This document shows, in pieces, positions 6,728 to 13,946 of a DNA stretch of 20,491 nucleotides (position 1 is its first letter; every line of letters starts with the position of its first letter). The DNA comes from JBGPYB01 sp041493035 (GTDB lineage Bacteria; Acidobacteriota; Vicinamibacteria; Fen-336). The notes beneath the pieces are model-generated. The model made no database searches, was not told where the DNA came from, and worked only from the letters and a program-made list of their open reading frames with translations. The stretch spans positions 1-20,491 of the forward strand of contig JBGPYB010000084.1 of the NCBI GenBank assembly GCA_041493035.1. Direction: 5' to 3'. A program made the translations under genes and the position numbers.

Positions 6728-8508
6728 AGGTTCCCCTTTCGCAGTTCGTCGGCAAGGTGTTCACAGGATCGCCAGCAGAGAGCCATGATCGTCCACGTCG
6801 GGTTCTGGCAACTGGCGCTCACGTGGCTGCTCCCGTCCACGACGAACAGGTTCTTCACGTCGTGGGACTGCTGGTACTGGTTGAGGACGGACGCCTTCGG
6901 ATCGCTCCCCATGCGCGCCGTCCCCAGCTCGTGGATCGACCACCCTTCGGTGAGGACCTCGCGATTGGAGTCGACCACCTCGATCCCCGCCTCCTCGAAC
7001 ATCTCCTTTGCGGTGTCCGCCATATCGGCGGCCATCTTCTTCTCGTTGTCGCCGAACTTGAAGCTGAAGCGGAGCACCGGAATCCCCCACTTGTCCTTGA
7101 CCTCGGGATCGAGACCGACGGCGTTCTCATAGCGCGGCAAGACCTCGCCAAAAGCGCTCATGCCGATGGAGGCCCCCGCGTAGTCCCGCACCGTCTTCTT
7201 GTATTCCTTGCCGAAGCCGGGGGCCTGGACGCGGGCGGGGAACATCTTGGTCCCCGCACCTCCCTCGAATCCGAACCCGCGGATGTAGTCGGAGCGCTTG
7301 TCCTTGAGGTTTCGGAAACGCGGGACATAGAAGGAGCCGGGACGCCCGTCGTCGAGAGTCCGCGCCTTGCCCACGAGGTCCTTGACGATCCCGCCCACAC
7401 CGGGACCCATGAGGTGCTCGCAGAAGTTGTGGCCGACGTGGCCGCTGGAGTTGCCGATTCCGTTCGGATGCTGGCGGGACTTCGACAAGAGCAGTAGCCG
7501 CGCCGACTCCAGCGTGGAAGCCGCAAGGACAACGGCCTTCGCCCTGGCCTCGAGCACTTCCCCCGTCTGGGCATCGACGAAGGAAACACCGCGCGCCTTC
7601 CCGGCGGCGGGGTCCACGGTGACCTCGCGGGCGATCGAGCCCGTACGCAGCGTGAGGCGGCCGGTGTCGAGGGCCGGGTAGATGAGGCCGGTAGGCGAGT
7701 CGAAGGCCGCGTGGATGTCGCAGCCGCCCGCGCGCCGGTTGCACGCACCGCGACCGAAGCACCGGCTCCTGTACTTGTTGTGCTTGACGCCGTCGGTGGT
7801 GACGCCCGCACGGTAGGGCGTGAGGACGCGGCCGGAGCGGGCCATCGACTGGCGGAGCTTGACCTCGGCGACGGTCAGCCGAACCGGACGCTGGAAGCGG
7901 CCATCGGGGAGATGCTCGAGGCCCTCCGGATGCCCCGAGATCCCGAGGTAGAGGTCCACCTTGTCGTAGTAGGGGGCGATGTCGGCGTAGGAGATGGGCC
8001 AGTCCTCGCCGTACCCGTCGTGGCTCTTGGCCTTGAAATCGTAGTCCGACAGGCGCAGCGCGAGTCGACCCCAGATGTTGGTCTTCCCGCCCAGACAACG
8101 AGCCCGGACCCACGCGTAGCTCGTACCGGTGTAGGGATGGTCCTTCTCGTCGACGACGATGTTCTTGCTGTAGTCGGTCCCGCTCCAACCCTGGACGTAG
8201 GAGTAAACCGTCTTCCAAGGCATTCCCTTGGCGTAGGGCGGCTGGCGGATGTTGTACTCGTTGCGTGTGAGGGCGTGGGACGTGTACGGCATCTGACCGC
8301 GGCGAGGATGATCGTAGGGCCACTCCATCGACTTCAGCTCGCTCTCGATGTCGAGTTTCTTCCCGGCCTCGAGGAGCAGCACGTCCAGTCCTTGCGAGGT
8401 CAGCACGTGGGCCGCCATCCCGCCGGCGGCTCCAGAACCCACCACGACGGCGTCGTAGACGCGTTTCAGGTCGGGCTCGGCGATCCGTGACTCCAGAGTC
8501 GGTAGCAT
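6724..8508 (-). CDS. GMC-family FAD-dependent oxidoreductase (sugar/polyol dehydrogenase large subunit)
   Basis: The protein is 594 residues from ATG at 8508. The open frame runs further upstream, but that extension lacks family features. GSGAAGG at 24-30 is the FAD-binding dinucleotide fold. The C-terminal GMC domain carries HELGTARMG with His526 and NPTW with Asn569, the expected active-site His/Asn pair. Three cysteines at 250, 256 and 263 form a spaced cluster recalling the iron-sulphur sites of FAD-dependent glucose and gluconate dehydrogenases; this is only a suggestion. With the Tat-signal subunit downstream and a cytochrome c gene starting divergently, it resembles the three-part glucoside 3-dehydrogenase and gluconate dehydrogenase systems. 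It would oxidise a sugar hydroxyl in the periplasm and pass electrons to cytochrome c. The exact substrate is not visible. Confidence 0.93.
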   Translation of the reverse strand: MLPTLESRIAEPDLKRVYDAVVVGSGAAGGMAAHVLTSQGLDVLLLEAGKKLDIESELKSMEWPYDHPRRGQMPYTSHALTRNEYNIRQPPYAKGMPWKTVYSYVQGWSGTDYSKNIVVDEKDHPYTGTSYAWVRARCLGGKTNIWGRLALRLSDYDFKAKSHDGYGEDWPISYADIAPYYDKVDLYLGISGHPEGLEHLPDGRFQRPVRLTVAEVKLRQSMARSGRVLTPYRAGVTTDGVKHNKYRSRCFGRGACNRRAGGCDIHAAFDSPTGLIYPALDTGRLTLRTGSIAREVTVDPAAGKARGVSFVDAQTGEVLEARAKAVVLAASTLESARLLLLSKSRQHPNGIGNSSGHVGHNFCEHLMGPGVGGIVKDLVGKARTLDDGRPGSFYVPRFRNLKDKRSDYIRGFGFEGGAGTKMFPARVQAPGFGKEYKKTVRDYAGASIGMSAFGEVLPRYENAVGLDPEVKDKWGIPVLRFSFKFGDNEKKMAADMADTAKEMFEEAGIEVVDSNREVLTEGWSIHELGTARMGSDPKASVLNQYQQSHDVKNLFVVDGSSHVSASCQNPTWTIMALCWRSCEHLADELRKGNL

Positions 8509-8538
8509 CGTTTGCTGTGGTCCCCCATTTTGCCGGGG

Positions 8539-8544
8539 ATTGTA
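8539..8544 (-). promoter_or_regulatory. Putative -10 element of the GMC operon
   Basis: On the - strand TACAAT (five of six consensus matches) lies 30 bp upstream of the GMC start codon, in the 146-bp divergent gap. The -35 region (around TGTCGC, 18 bp further) is poor. Moderate support by position only. Confidence 0.35.
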
Positions 8545-8597
8545 CGCCGCCCGCGGCTTTTCGCGACAGGGGCCTTCCCCGCCGGACGAGAAGGCGG

Positions 8598-8603
8598 CAC
8601 AAT
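8598..8603 (+). promoter_or_regulatory. Putative -10 element of the cytochrome c operon
   Basis: CACAAT (four of six matches to TATAAT) lies about 50 bp upstream of the likely TTG start of the cytochrome gene, in the same divergent gap as the GMC promoter candidate. No good -35 hexamer was seen. Confidence 0.22.
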
Positions 8604-8654
8604 ACGCCCTTCCGGCGCGTATGACTTCTTCCAATGGCGACCCAGGAGGCATTC

Positions 8655-9047
8655 TTGAAGGAGCTGAGCCGTCAGTACCCCGAGACCGTTCGGGAGACGC
8701 GAGCAGGGACCGTGCTGGTCCTGGCCATCGCTGCCGTCGCCTCACAGCCCGTCTCGGCCCGAGCCGCCGATGAAGTCACGGTGGACGTCTACAAGACGAA
8801 GTGTCAGGCGTGCCACCTGGCCGACGGCGGCTCCCCCATCAAGGAGATGAATTTCGCCGAGGGCGAGTGGATCCACGGAAGCAAGCTGGCCGACATCGTG
8901 AAAGTCATCGAGGACGGGGTCCCGGGGAAGGCGATGCTCCCGTTCAAGGAGCAGCTCACCAAAGGGCAGATCGAAGCACTCGCGAAGTACGTCCGGGCCT
9001 TCGGCAAGAAGGTGGCCGCGGAGAAGGGCGGCAAGGGGGGGAAGTAG
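8655..9047 (+). CDS. Exported c-type cytochrome, single haem
   Basis: This is a small class I-like cytochrome. The haem motif CQACH occurs once (Cys50, Cys53, His54 from the chosen start). A methionine in the GKAMLPF context (Met94) is a good axial ligand, the usual pattern for mono-haem periplasmic cytochromes. The N-terminus has a hydrophobic run ending in SARA just before ADEV, a plausible signal-peptidase site. The start is taken as TTG at 8655 because AGGAGG at 8644-8649 sits 5 bp before it. An in-frame ATG at 8634 lacks a ribosome site but would add seven residues. The C-terminus is Lys/Gly-rich. It heads an operon with a Gfo/Idh/MocA gene 4 bp downstream and is divergent from the GMC dehydrogenase, whose electron acceptor it probably is (inference). 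Confidence 0.9.
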   Translation: MKELSRQYPETVRETRAGTVLVLAIAAVASQPVSARAADEVTVDVYKTKCQACHLADGGSPIKEMNFAEGEWIHGSKLADIVKVIEDGVPGKAMLPFKEQLTKGQIEALAKYVRAFGKKVAAEKGGKGGK

Positions 9048-9051
9048 CGAC

Positions 9052-10176
9052 ATGAAGGAAGTGAACGTCGCGCTCATCGGCTACAACTTCATGGGGAGGG
9101 CGCACAGCAACGCTTATCGTCAGGTGGGCCCGTTCATGTCTCCCCGCCTCAAGCCACGCCTCAAGGTTCTCTGCGGCCGCAGCCCCGAGGGCGTCAAAGA
9201 AGCGGCGGCGCGTCTCGGCTGGGAGGAGACGGCCACCGACTGGCGCGAGGTGGTCCGCCGGAAGGACATCGACCTCGTGGACGTGAGCACTCCCGGCGAC
9301 AGCCACGCGCAGATCGCCATCGCGGCGGCGAAGGCAGGGAAGGCCGTCCTTTGCGAGAAGCCCCTGGCCAACACCGTCCGCGATGCCGAGGCGATGCTCG
9401 CCGCCGTGAAGAAGGCGGGCGTCGTTCACATGATCTGCCACAACTACCGGCGCGCTCCGGCCGTGATGCTGGCCAAGAAGATGATCGACGCGGGAGAGCT
9501 GGGGGAGATCTACCACTACCGCGGTACGTACTTACAGGACTGGATCCTCGACCCGAAGCTGCCCCTCCTCTGGCGCTTCCAGAAGAGCAAGGCGGGCTCC
9601 GGAGCCTTGGGCGACATCGGTTCCCACTCCCTCGACCTCGGGCGCTTCCTCGTCGGCGAGATCACCGAGGTTGCGGGCGCTCTCAAGACCTTCATCAAGG
9701 AACGACCCCTCCTCGGAAACCCACGGAAGAAGGGGCGTGTCACGGTCGACGACGCCTCGGCGGCCGTGGTGCGGTTCGCAAACGGAGCGCTCGGGACGAT
9801 CGAAGGGACACGGATGGCCGCCGGCCGCAAGAACTACAATCGCTTCGAGATCAACGGAAGCAAGGGAAGCGTCGCCTTCGACCTGGAGCGGATGAACGAG
9901 CTGGAGGTCTACTTCACGTCGGACCCCGGAGCGAGCCAGGGCTTTCGGCGCATCCTCGTCACCGAGCCCGCGCACCATCCGTACATCAAGTCGTGGTGGC
10001 CTCCGGGGCACATCCTCGGCTACGAGCACACCTTCACCCACACGATCTACGACCTCTTGGAGGGGATCCGAAAGGGGCGCTCGCCGCAGCCGAACTTCGA
10101 GGACGGCGTCCGCAACCAGAAAGTCCTGGCCGCATGGGAGAAGGCTGCGGCAACACGGCGCTGGGAGCGGGTGTAG
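9052..10176 (+). CDS. Gfo/Idh/MocA family NAD(P)-dependent oxidoreductase
   Basis: This 374-residue protein has a Rossmann N-terminus, VALIGYNFMGRAHSNAY. The second glycine of the usual GxGxxG is replaced by Asn. CEKPLA follows, with the conserved EKP at 102-104 whose lysine is catalytic in the family. The second domain has GDIGSHSLDLGRF with Asp188, His192 and Asp195, the usual substrate and proton-relay positions. There is no signal peptide, so it is probably cytoplasmic. Such enzymes interconvert sugar hydroxyl and keto groups using NAD(P). Together with the nearby GMC dehydrogenase and DUF1080 protein it may reduce an imported keto-sugar. The ATG at 9052 follows a G-rich ribosome site and begins 4 bp after the cytochrome stop. 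Confidence 0.93.
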   Translation: MKEVNVALIGYNFMGRAHSNAYRQVGPFMSPRLKPRLKVLCGRSPEGVKEAAARLGWEETATDWREVVRRKDIDLVDVSTPGDSHAQIAIAAAKAGKAVLCEKPLANTVRDAEAMLAAVKKAGVVHMICHNYRRAPAVMLAKKMIDAGELGEIYHYRGTYLQDWILDPKLPLLWRFQKSKAGSGALGDIGSHSLDLGRFLVGEITEVAGALKTFIKERPLLGNPRKKGRVTVDDASAAVVRFANGALGTIEGTRMAAGRKNYNRFEINGSKGSVAFDLERMNELEVYFTSDPGASQGFRRILVTEPAHHPYIKSWWPPGHILGYEHTFTHTIYDLLEGIRKGRSPQPNFEDGVRNQKVLAAWEKAAATRRWERV

Positions 10177-10180
10177 GCTC

Positions 10181-11206
10181 CTGGCCCCGCGCGGCCGGGC
10201 CGGCCGGTGGGCCCTCGCCCTTTGCCTCACCGCACCGCAGGCAGGCTTCGCCGCGGATATACCCGAGCTTCGGGCATACATGAAAGGTGTCGGTTTCTCC
10301 GATGCCGAGGTCTCCGGCCTGGCGCAAGGAGCGATCGTCAGGGTCGTTCAACAGAAGGAAGACAACGACGTCTTCGTGTTGGGTGTCGTCCGCATCGCCG
10401 CCCCCGCCGAGTCCTTCGTAGAGGCTCTCCGGAAGATCGAGACCTTCCGAAACCGTCCACCGATCCTGGAAATCGGTCGTTTCGCGACGCCACCCCGCAT
10501 CGAGGACTTGGCGCCGCTCACGTTCGACACGAGGGATCTGGAGATGCTTCGGACCTGCAAGGTGGGCGACTGCGACTTGAAGGTCGGTGCCGATACCATA
10601 GAGCTGGCTCGAAAGATCGACTGGAAGGCCAAGGACGCCTACGGCGAGGCGTCGCGCCTCATGAAAAGCGTGTTGCTGGCCCAGGTGACGAAGTACCTCC
10701 AGGACGGGGCGCCGGCGATGACCGTTTACAACGACAACGACGCCCCTGAAAGCTCCGCTGCCGAGACCCTCAAGCTTCTTGGCGGCGACCCGAAGCTGCT
10801 GCAGTTCACCCCCGAGTTCATGAAGGCGTTCCTCGACTTTCCGAATGGCACCCTGCCCAACCTGGAGAACTTCATCTACTGGTCCAAGGAAAAAACCCGA
10901 AGGCCCGTGGTGAGCGTCGCCCACGTCTGCATCGAGACGGGCCCCCAAGGAACAGGCTATCGAGTGGCCACGAAGCACCTCTACGACAGCCACTTCTTCC
11001 TCGCCAACCTGGAGTTCCTGACCCTTCTGGTCGAGGGGGGCGGCGCATCCGGCTTCACCCTCGTCCACGTCCTCCGGGCCCGCGTCGATCCGCCGCGATC
11101 GTTCCGCGGCATAATCCTGGGGAAGATCCGGGCGGGAATGCGCGACGCCCTCGCCCAGGATCTCGAGGCCGCGAAGAGACGTCTCGAGGCCGCGACTCAG
11201 CGATAG
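10181..11206 (+). CDS. Exported protein of unknown function; probable CTG start
   Basis: The first ATG in frame is at 10280, but upstream codons encode an Arg-containing segment and then WALALCLTAPQAGFAAD, a convincing signal peptide cleaved before AD. No ATG, GTG or TTG lies in frame upstream before a stop. The best initiator is CTG at 10181, 4 bp after the preceding gene's stop, giving 341 residues. The mature part has the motif CKVGDCDLK in the first half and soluble alpha/beta-looking sequence with no membrane segments. Similar exported proteins occur in Acidobacteriota and relatives as uncharacterised genes, as far as I recall. It is the third gene after cytochrome c and the oxidoreductase. 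Function is not recognised. The coding call is strong; the start is inferred. Confidence 0.8.
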   Translation: MAPRGRAGRWALALCLTAPQAGFAADIPELRAYMKGVGFSDAEVSGLAQGAIVRVVQQKEDNDVFVLGVVRIAAPAESFVEALRKIETFRNRPPILEIGRFATPPRIEDLAPLTFDTRDLEMLRTCKVGDCDLKVGADTIELARKIDWKAKDAYGEASRLMKSVLLAQVTKYLQDGAPAMTVYNDNDAPESSAAETLKLLGGDPKLLQFTPEFMKAFLDFPNGTLPNLENFIYWSKEKTRRPVVSVAHVCIETGPQGTGYRVATKHLYDSHFFLANLEFLTLLVEGGGASGFTLVHVLRARVDPPRSFRGIILGKIRAGMRDALAQDLEAAKRRLEAATQR

Positions 11207-11210
11207 CCGC

Positions 11211-11903
11211 TCAGCGGGCCAGCGACAGCGGATCGATCCCCTTCTCCAGATCGAAGCTTGCGCCGACCGCGCCAACCACCGCGGTCTTCCGGCTGAGCCC
11301 GGCCCGATCGCGGATCACGTACACGGCCCCGATCCCCGTGCAGTGGGCGCCCAACAGATTCGCCAGGCCGAAGTCGCGGCTCCAGTTGCGCTCGGGGTAG
11401 ACGCGCGGCACGGGCCCCGTCACCCAGACGCCGGGAAAGATCGCCTCGAGCCCTTTGTGCTCGACGAAGTCCCCACCCAACGACTCGTATTCGGACCTCA
11501 GCCCAAGCGCCACATTGCGTTCCTCTCCGAGCGGCGACGGGCGGCTCCAGAACATCCCGGGCGCGACGTGCACGCGCGCGAGGGCGTCCGCTTGGCGCCC
11601 GCGGACGTCCCGGCGCAGCGACAACAGGCCACCGACATGGTCGTCGTGGTTGTGACTCAGGACGACGTCGCGGACGGAGGCCAGATCGATCCCTAGCTCG
11701 TGGGCGTTCTGCTTCACCGTGTCCGGGCGGGCGCCGGTGTCGAACAAGATGCGGTGGCCGTCGACTTCGACGAGGGCGGCGAATCCCCACTCGCCGATCC
11801 CCGTGTCGGCCAGCATCGTCGAGAGGATCGTGATGTGGAGCGAACGCACGGGCGGCCCGGGAGGAGCCGCGGCCAGAAGCAGCCCAAGGAGAGCGCCGGT
11901 CAC
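11211..11903 (-). CDS. MBL-fold metallo-hydrolase, exported
   Basis: This 230-residue protein starts at GTG 11903, which overlaps the stop of the upstream TIM-barrel gene as GTGA. SHNHDDHVGG gives the HxHxDH metal motif (His84, His86, Asp88, His89), and GAHCTG (His187) is a probable later ligand. The end AVVGAVGASF...GIDPLSLAR is familiar from uncharacterised MBL hydrolases. The N-terminus (ALLGLLLAAAPPGPP) is hydrophobic like a signal peptide or anchor, though it lacks a positive n-region. The fold usually hydrolyses esters, lactones or phosphodiesters. In this operon, last after an esterase and an isomerase-like protein, a lactone or sugar-ester substrate is possible but unproven. The gene is convergent with the hypothetical exported protein, with 4 bp between stops. 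Confidence 0.87.
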   Translation of the reverse strand: MTGALLGLLLAAAPPGPPVRSLHITILSTMLADTGIGEWGFAALVEVDGHRILFDTGARPDTVKQNAHELGIDLASVRDVVLSHNHDDHVGGLLSLRRDVRGRQADALARVHVAPGMFWSRPSPLGEERNVALGLRSEYESLGGDFVEHKGLEAIFPGVWVTGPVPRVYPERNWSRDFGLANLLGAHCTGIGAVYVIRDRAGLSRKTAVVGAVGASFDLEKGIDPLSLAR

Positions 11904-12889
11904 AAACCCCCGCCCGGCTTCTGCGGCGGTGCTGTGGCGTGGGGAGTGCCGCGGCCCGTCTCGGCCACGGCCTCGTTCCAGAGCCTCACCACGAGCCCGG
12001 CCATGATCTTTTGCTGCCCCCAGCGATCGGAGATCTCGCGGCCGGCGGGGTCGAGGATCGCGTACCCCGGCGGGCCGAGCTCCACGCGAAATGGAAAGAC
12101 GTCCCCTGGCTTCGCCTCTTTCAGCCAGTGGACCATGACCCGCTTCCACATGGCTGCGAAGACGCGCGTCTCGGCGTTGTCGGCCGTGGGTCCCATGTCG
12201 ATTTGCACCTGCTCCCCATTCGAGACGCGGCCGTCCAGCATCACGGCTCGATCGAGAAGGACGTCGAAGAAAGGCTGAGCCTCCGGCGGGGGCGCTCCGC
12301 CAAACTCTCCGCCGACGAAGTAGTGGGAAAGATCGAGGTCGAAGCGCAGATCGGGGATCGCGCGCGCGTAGCCGACGGTGCGGATCAGGTCCTGGGTGAC
12401 ACGACCGCGGTGCGTCTGGACGACCATGGCGATATCGGCACGTTTGGCTTCTTCCGACAACCCGCGGAGGATCTCGGTGGCCTGCGCCTCAGGGACGAAG
12501 GAGTTCCCGACATGAACGTCGAGGTACACCGAGCCTAATCTCTTGGCCGCGGCGAGGGACGGCACCAGGTCCTCGACCCTGTTGGGCCCGGTCTCGACAC
12601 CGACGCCGAGACCGCGCTTCTCTCCGGAGGCGCGCCACTGCTCGACGTCCTTCTCCGAGGCGCCGCCGACCCAGACGTCGAAGGCGTCGAAGCCCGCCTC
12701 CTTGATGTGGGCGAGCTTCTCGCCCTCCGGCCACTCCATGTCCTTGGTGGGCAATGCCACGAGCCCCCAGAGGTTCTGGACCAAGAGCAGACGGGGCGGA
12801 CGACCCGACGCGTCATGACAATGGAGGTTCTGCGCCGAAGCGCCCCTGGCGAGGAGAAGGGCCGTCAGGCAAGCCGCGAGCCGCTTCAT
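11900..12889 (-). CDS. Exported sugar phosphate isomerase/epimerase-like TIM-barrel protein
   Basis: This 329-residue protein starts at ATG 12889, overlapping the esterase stop as ATGA. Residues 1-19 form a classic signal peptide (MKRLAACLTALLLARGASA) cleaved before QN. Segments such as HIKEAGFDAFDVWVGG, VETGP, YLDVHVG, VQTHRGR and FDLDLSHYFVG fit the beta strands of the AP-endonuclease-2 / xylose-isomerase-like barrel. The acidic and His residues in VETGP, DLSH and VELGP are plausible metal ligands. Despite the family name, an exported member is unlikely to act on sugar phosphates. In clusters with DUF1080 and Gfo/Idh/MocA proteins such barrels may act on keto-sugars or glycosides. It sits mid-operon with 4-bp overlaps on both sides. 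Confidence 0.87.
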   Translation of the reverse strand: MKRLAACLTALLLARGASAQNLHCHDASGRPPRLLLVQNLWGLVALPTKDMEWPEGEKLAHIKEAGFDAFDVWVGGASEKDVEQWRASGEKRGLGVGVETGPNRVEDLVPSLAAAKRLGSVYLDVHVGNSFVPEAQATEILRGLSEEAKRADIAMVVQTHRGRVTQDLIRTVGYARAIPDLRFDLDLSHYFVGGEFGGAPPPEAQPFFDVLLDRAVMLDGRVSNGEQVQIDMGPTADNAETRVFAAMWKRVMVHWLKEAKPGDVFPFRVELGPPGYAILDPAGREISDRWGQQKIMAGLVVRLWNEAVAETGRGTPHATAPPQKPGGGL

Positions 12890-13830
12890 CGGTCTCTACG
12901 CAGAAAGCCCATCTCCCCCATCCACACCGCGCAGAGCCCCGGCCACTGGGAAAGGCCGGAGCCCTTCGGGCCCAGGCCGAGACCGTGCTGCCCTTTAGTG
13001 AAGACGTGCATCTCGGCGGGAACGTTTGCCTTGCGCAGCGCCTCATAGAAGAGGACGCTGTTCTCGGGGGGCACGCCGTCATCCTCGGACGTGTGGACGA
13101 GGAAGGTCGGCGGCGTCTCGGGAGTGACCTGCAGCTCGTTCGAGAGCGACGCCGTGAGCTTCGAGTCGGCATCGGAGCCCAGGAGGGACTCCCGCGACCC
13201 CCGGTGGGTCACGTCAGCGGTGAAGGTGATGACGGGATAGACAAGGACCATGAAGTCCGGCCGCGAACCCAGCCGGTCGATAGAATCCGCAGCGCCCTTG
13301 TTTCCGGCGTCGAAGTGGGTTCCCGTCGTGGAAGCCAGATGACCGCCGGCTGAGAATCCGAGAATGCCGACGCGGGCGGGGTCAATCCCCCACTCGCGAG
13401 CCGACGCGCGCACCATCCGGATCGCCCGCTGAGCGTCTTGGAGCGCCGCGGGATGGCGGTAGCGAGGGCCGAGTCTGTACTGGAGGACGAAGGCCGTGAC
13501 TCCGATGGAGTTGAGCCATTCGGCCACCTGCTTTCCTTCATGGTCGGCGGCCACGACGACGTAGCCACCCCCGGGACAGACAACGACGGCTGCGCCGTTG
13601 GCCCTGTCGGCAGGAGCGCGGTAGACGGTGATCTTGGGTTTGTCCACGGCTTCGGCACCGACGGCCCCCGGTGCCCCCGCGGGCCAGAGGAGGTGGAACT
13701 CGCGATCTCCGTGCGCCGTGTCGACAGGACCGATCTTGTAGTCGCCCGCTTCGCCCTGCACCGCGGCGGCGGCGGCAACGAAAGCCCCGCACACCAGACA
13801 GGCCAAGACCCCCGTTGTCGTCACAGTCAC
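12886..13830 (-). CDS. Exported alpha/beta hydrolase (esterase, BD-FAE/acetylxylan-esterase-like)
   Basis: This 314-residue protein carries an N-terminal hydrophobic signal segment (about residues 7-24). CPGGGY (85-90) is an oxyanion-hole motif like HGGG, GFSAGGHLA holds the nucleophile Ser160, HTSEDDGVP gives Asp250 or Asp251, and GQHGLG gives His282. The triad is complete. Related enzymes remove acetyl or feruloyl groups from polysaccharides. The start is GTG at 13830, with a second GTG at 13824 spaced better from the GAGGGG site; either leaves the signal intact. The stop overlaps the next gene as ATGA. A possible 34-codon ORF ends 4 bp upstream, and the DUF1080 gene precedes that. Confidence 0.9.
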   Translation of the reverse strand: MTVTTTGVLACLVCGAFVAAAAAVQGEAGDYKIGPVDTAHGDREFHLLWPAGAPGAVGAEAVDKPKITVYRAPADRANGAAVVVCPGGGYVVVAADHEGKQVAEWLNSIGVTAFVLQYRLGPRYRHPAALQDAQRAIRMVRASAREWGIDPARVGILGFSAGGHLASTTGTHFDAGNKGAADSIDRLGSRPDFMVLVYPVITFTADVTHRGSRESLLGSDADSKLTASLSNELQVTPETPPTFLVHTSEDDGVPPENSVLFYEALRKANVPAEMHVFTKGQHGLGLGPKGSGLSQWPGLCAVWMGEMGFLRRDR

Positions 13831-13834
13831 CCCC

Positions 13835-13939
13835 TCAGTCTCTCAGGAAGAGCGGCTCAGTCTTGTCGGCCGGGAAGACGAGACGTCCATTTCCGTCGAG
13901 AGAAGCGGTGAGGAAGAAGGCCGCACGGGTCGGCTTCAC
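13835..13939 (-). CDS. Possible 34-aa ORF between DUF1080 and esterase genes
   Basis: GTG at 13939 opens 34 codons ending in TGA at 13837-13835. It begins 7 bp after the DUF1080 stop and ends 4 bp before the esterase GTG. The product is basic at the start (KPTRAAFF), then contains LDGNGRLVFPAD and ends PLFLRD. It exactly fills the only sizeable gap in the operon. It could be a leader-type coupling ORF, a small protein, or the remnant of a larger gene's end. No family is recognised. Confidence 0.3.
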   Translation of the reverse strand: MKPTRAAFFLTASLDGNGRLVFPADKTEPLFLRD

Positions 13940-13946
13940 TCGGCCC

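Noticed and set aside
7127..8602. 491-codon frame overlapping the GMC gene on the same strand
   Set aside because: Its Arg/Pro/Gly-rich composition is that of a shifted frame in high-GC DNA; the GMC frame has all family motifs.
8509..8745. 79-residue N-terminal extension of the GMC protein
   Set aside because: The extension is Pro/Arg/Gly-rich, has no signal or family sequence, would cover the divergent promoter region and overlap the cytochrome gene. ATG 8508 fits the family start.
11208..11218. Short inverted repeat CCGCT-C-AGCGG at the junction of two convergent stops
   Set aside because: The one-base loop cannot form a hairpin and there is no T tract, so it is not listed as a terminator.
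11904..12149. 82-residue N-terminal extension of the MBL hydrolase
   Set aside because: This part is the wrong-frame reading of the TIM-barrel gene; GTG 11903 overlaps the TIM-barrel stop and begins a signal-like segment.
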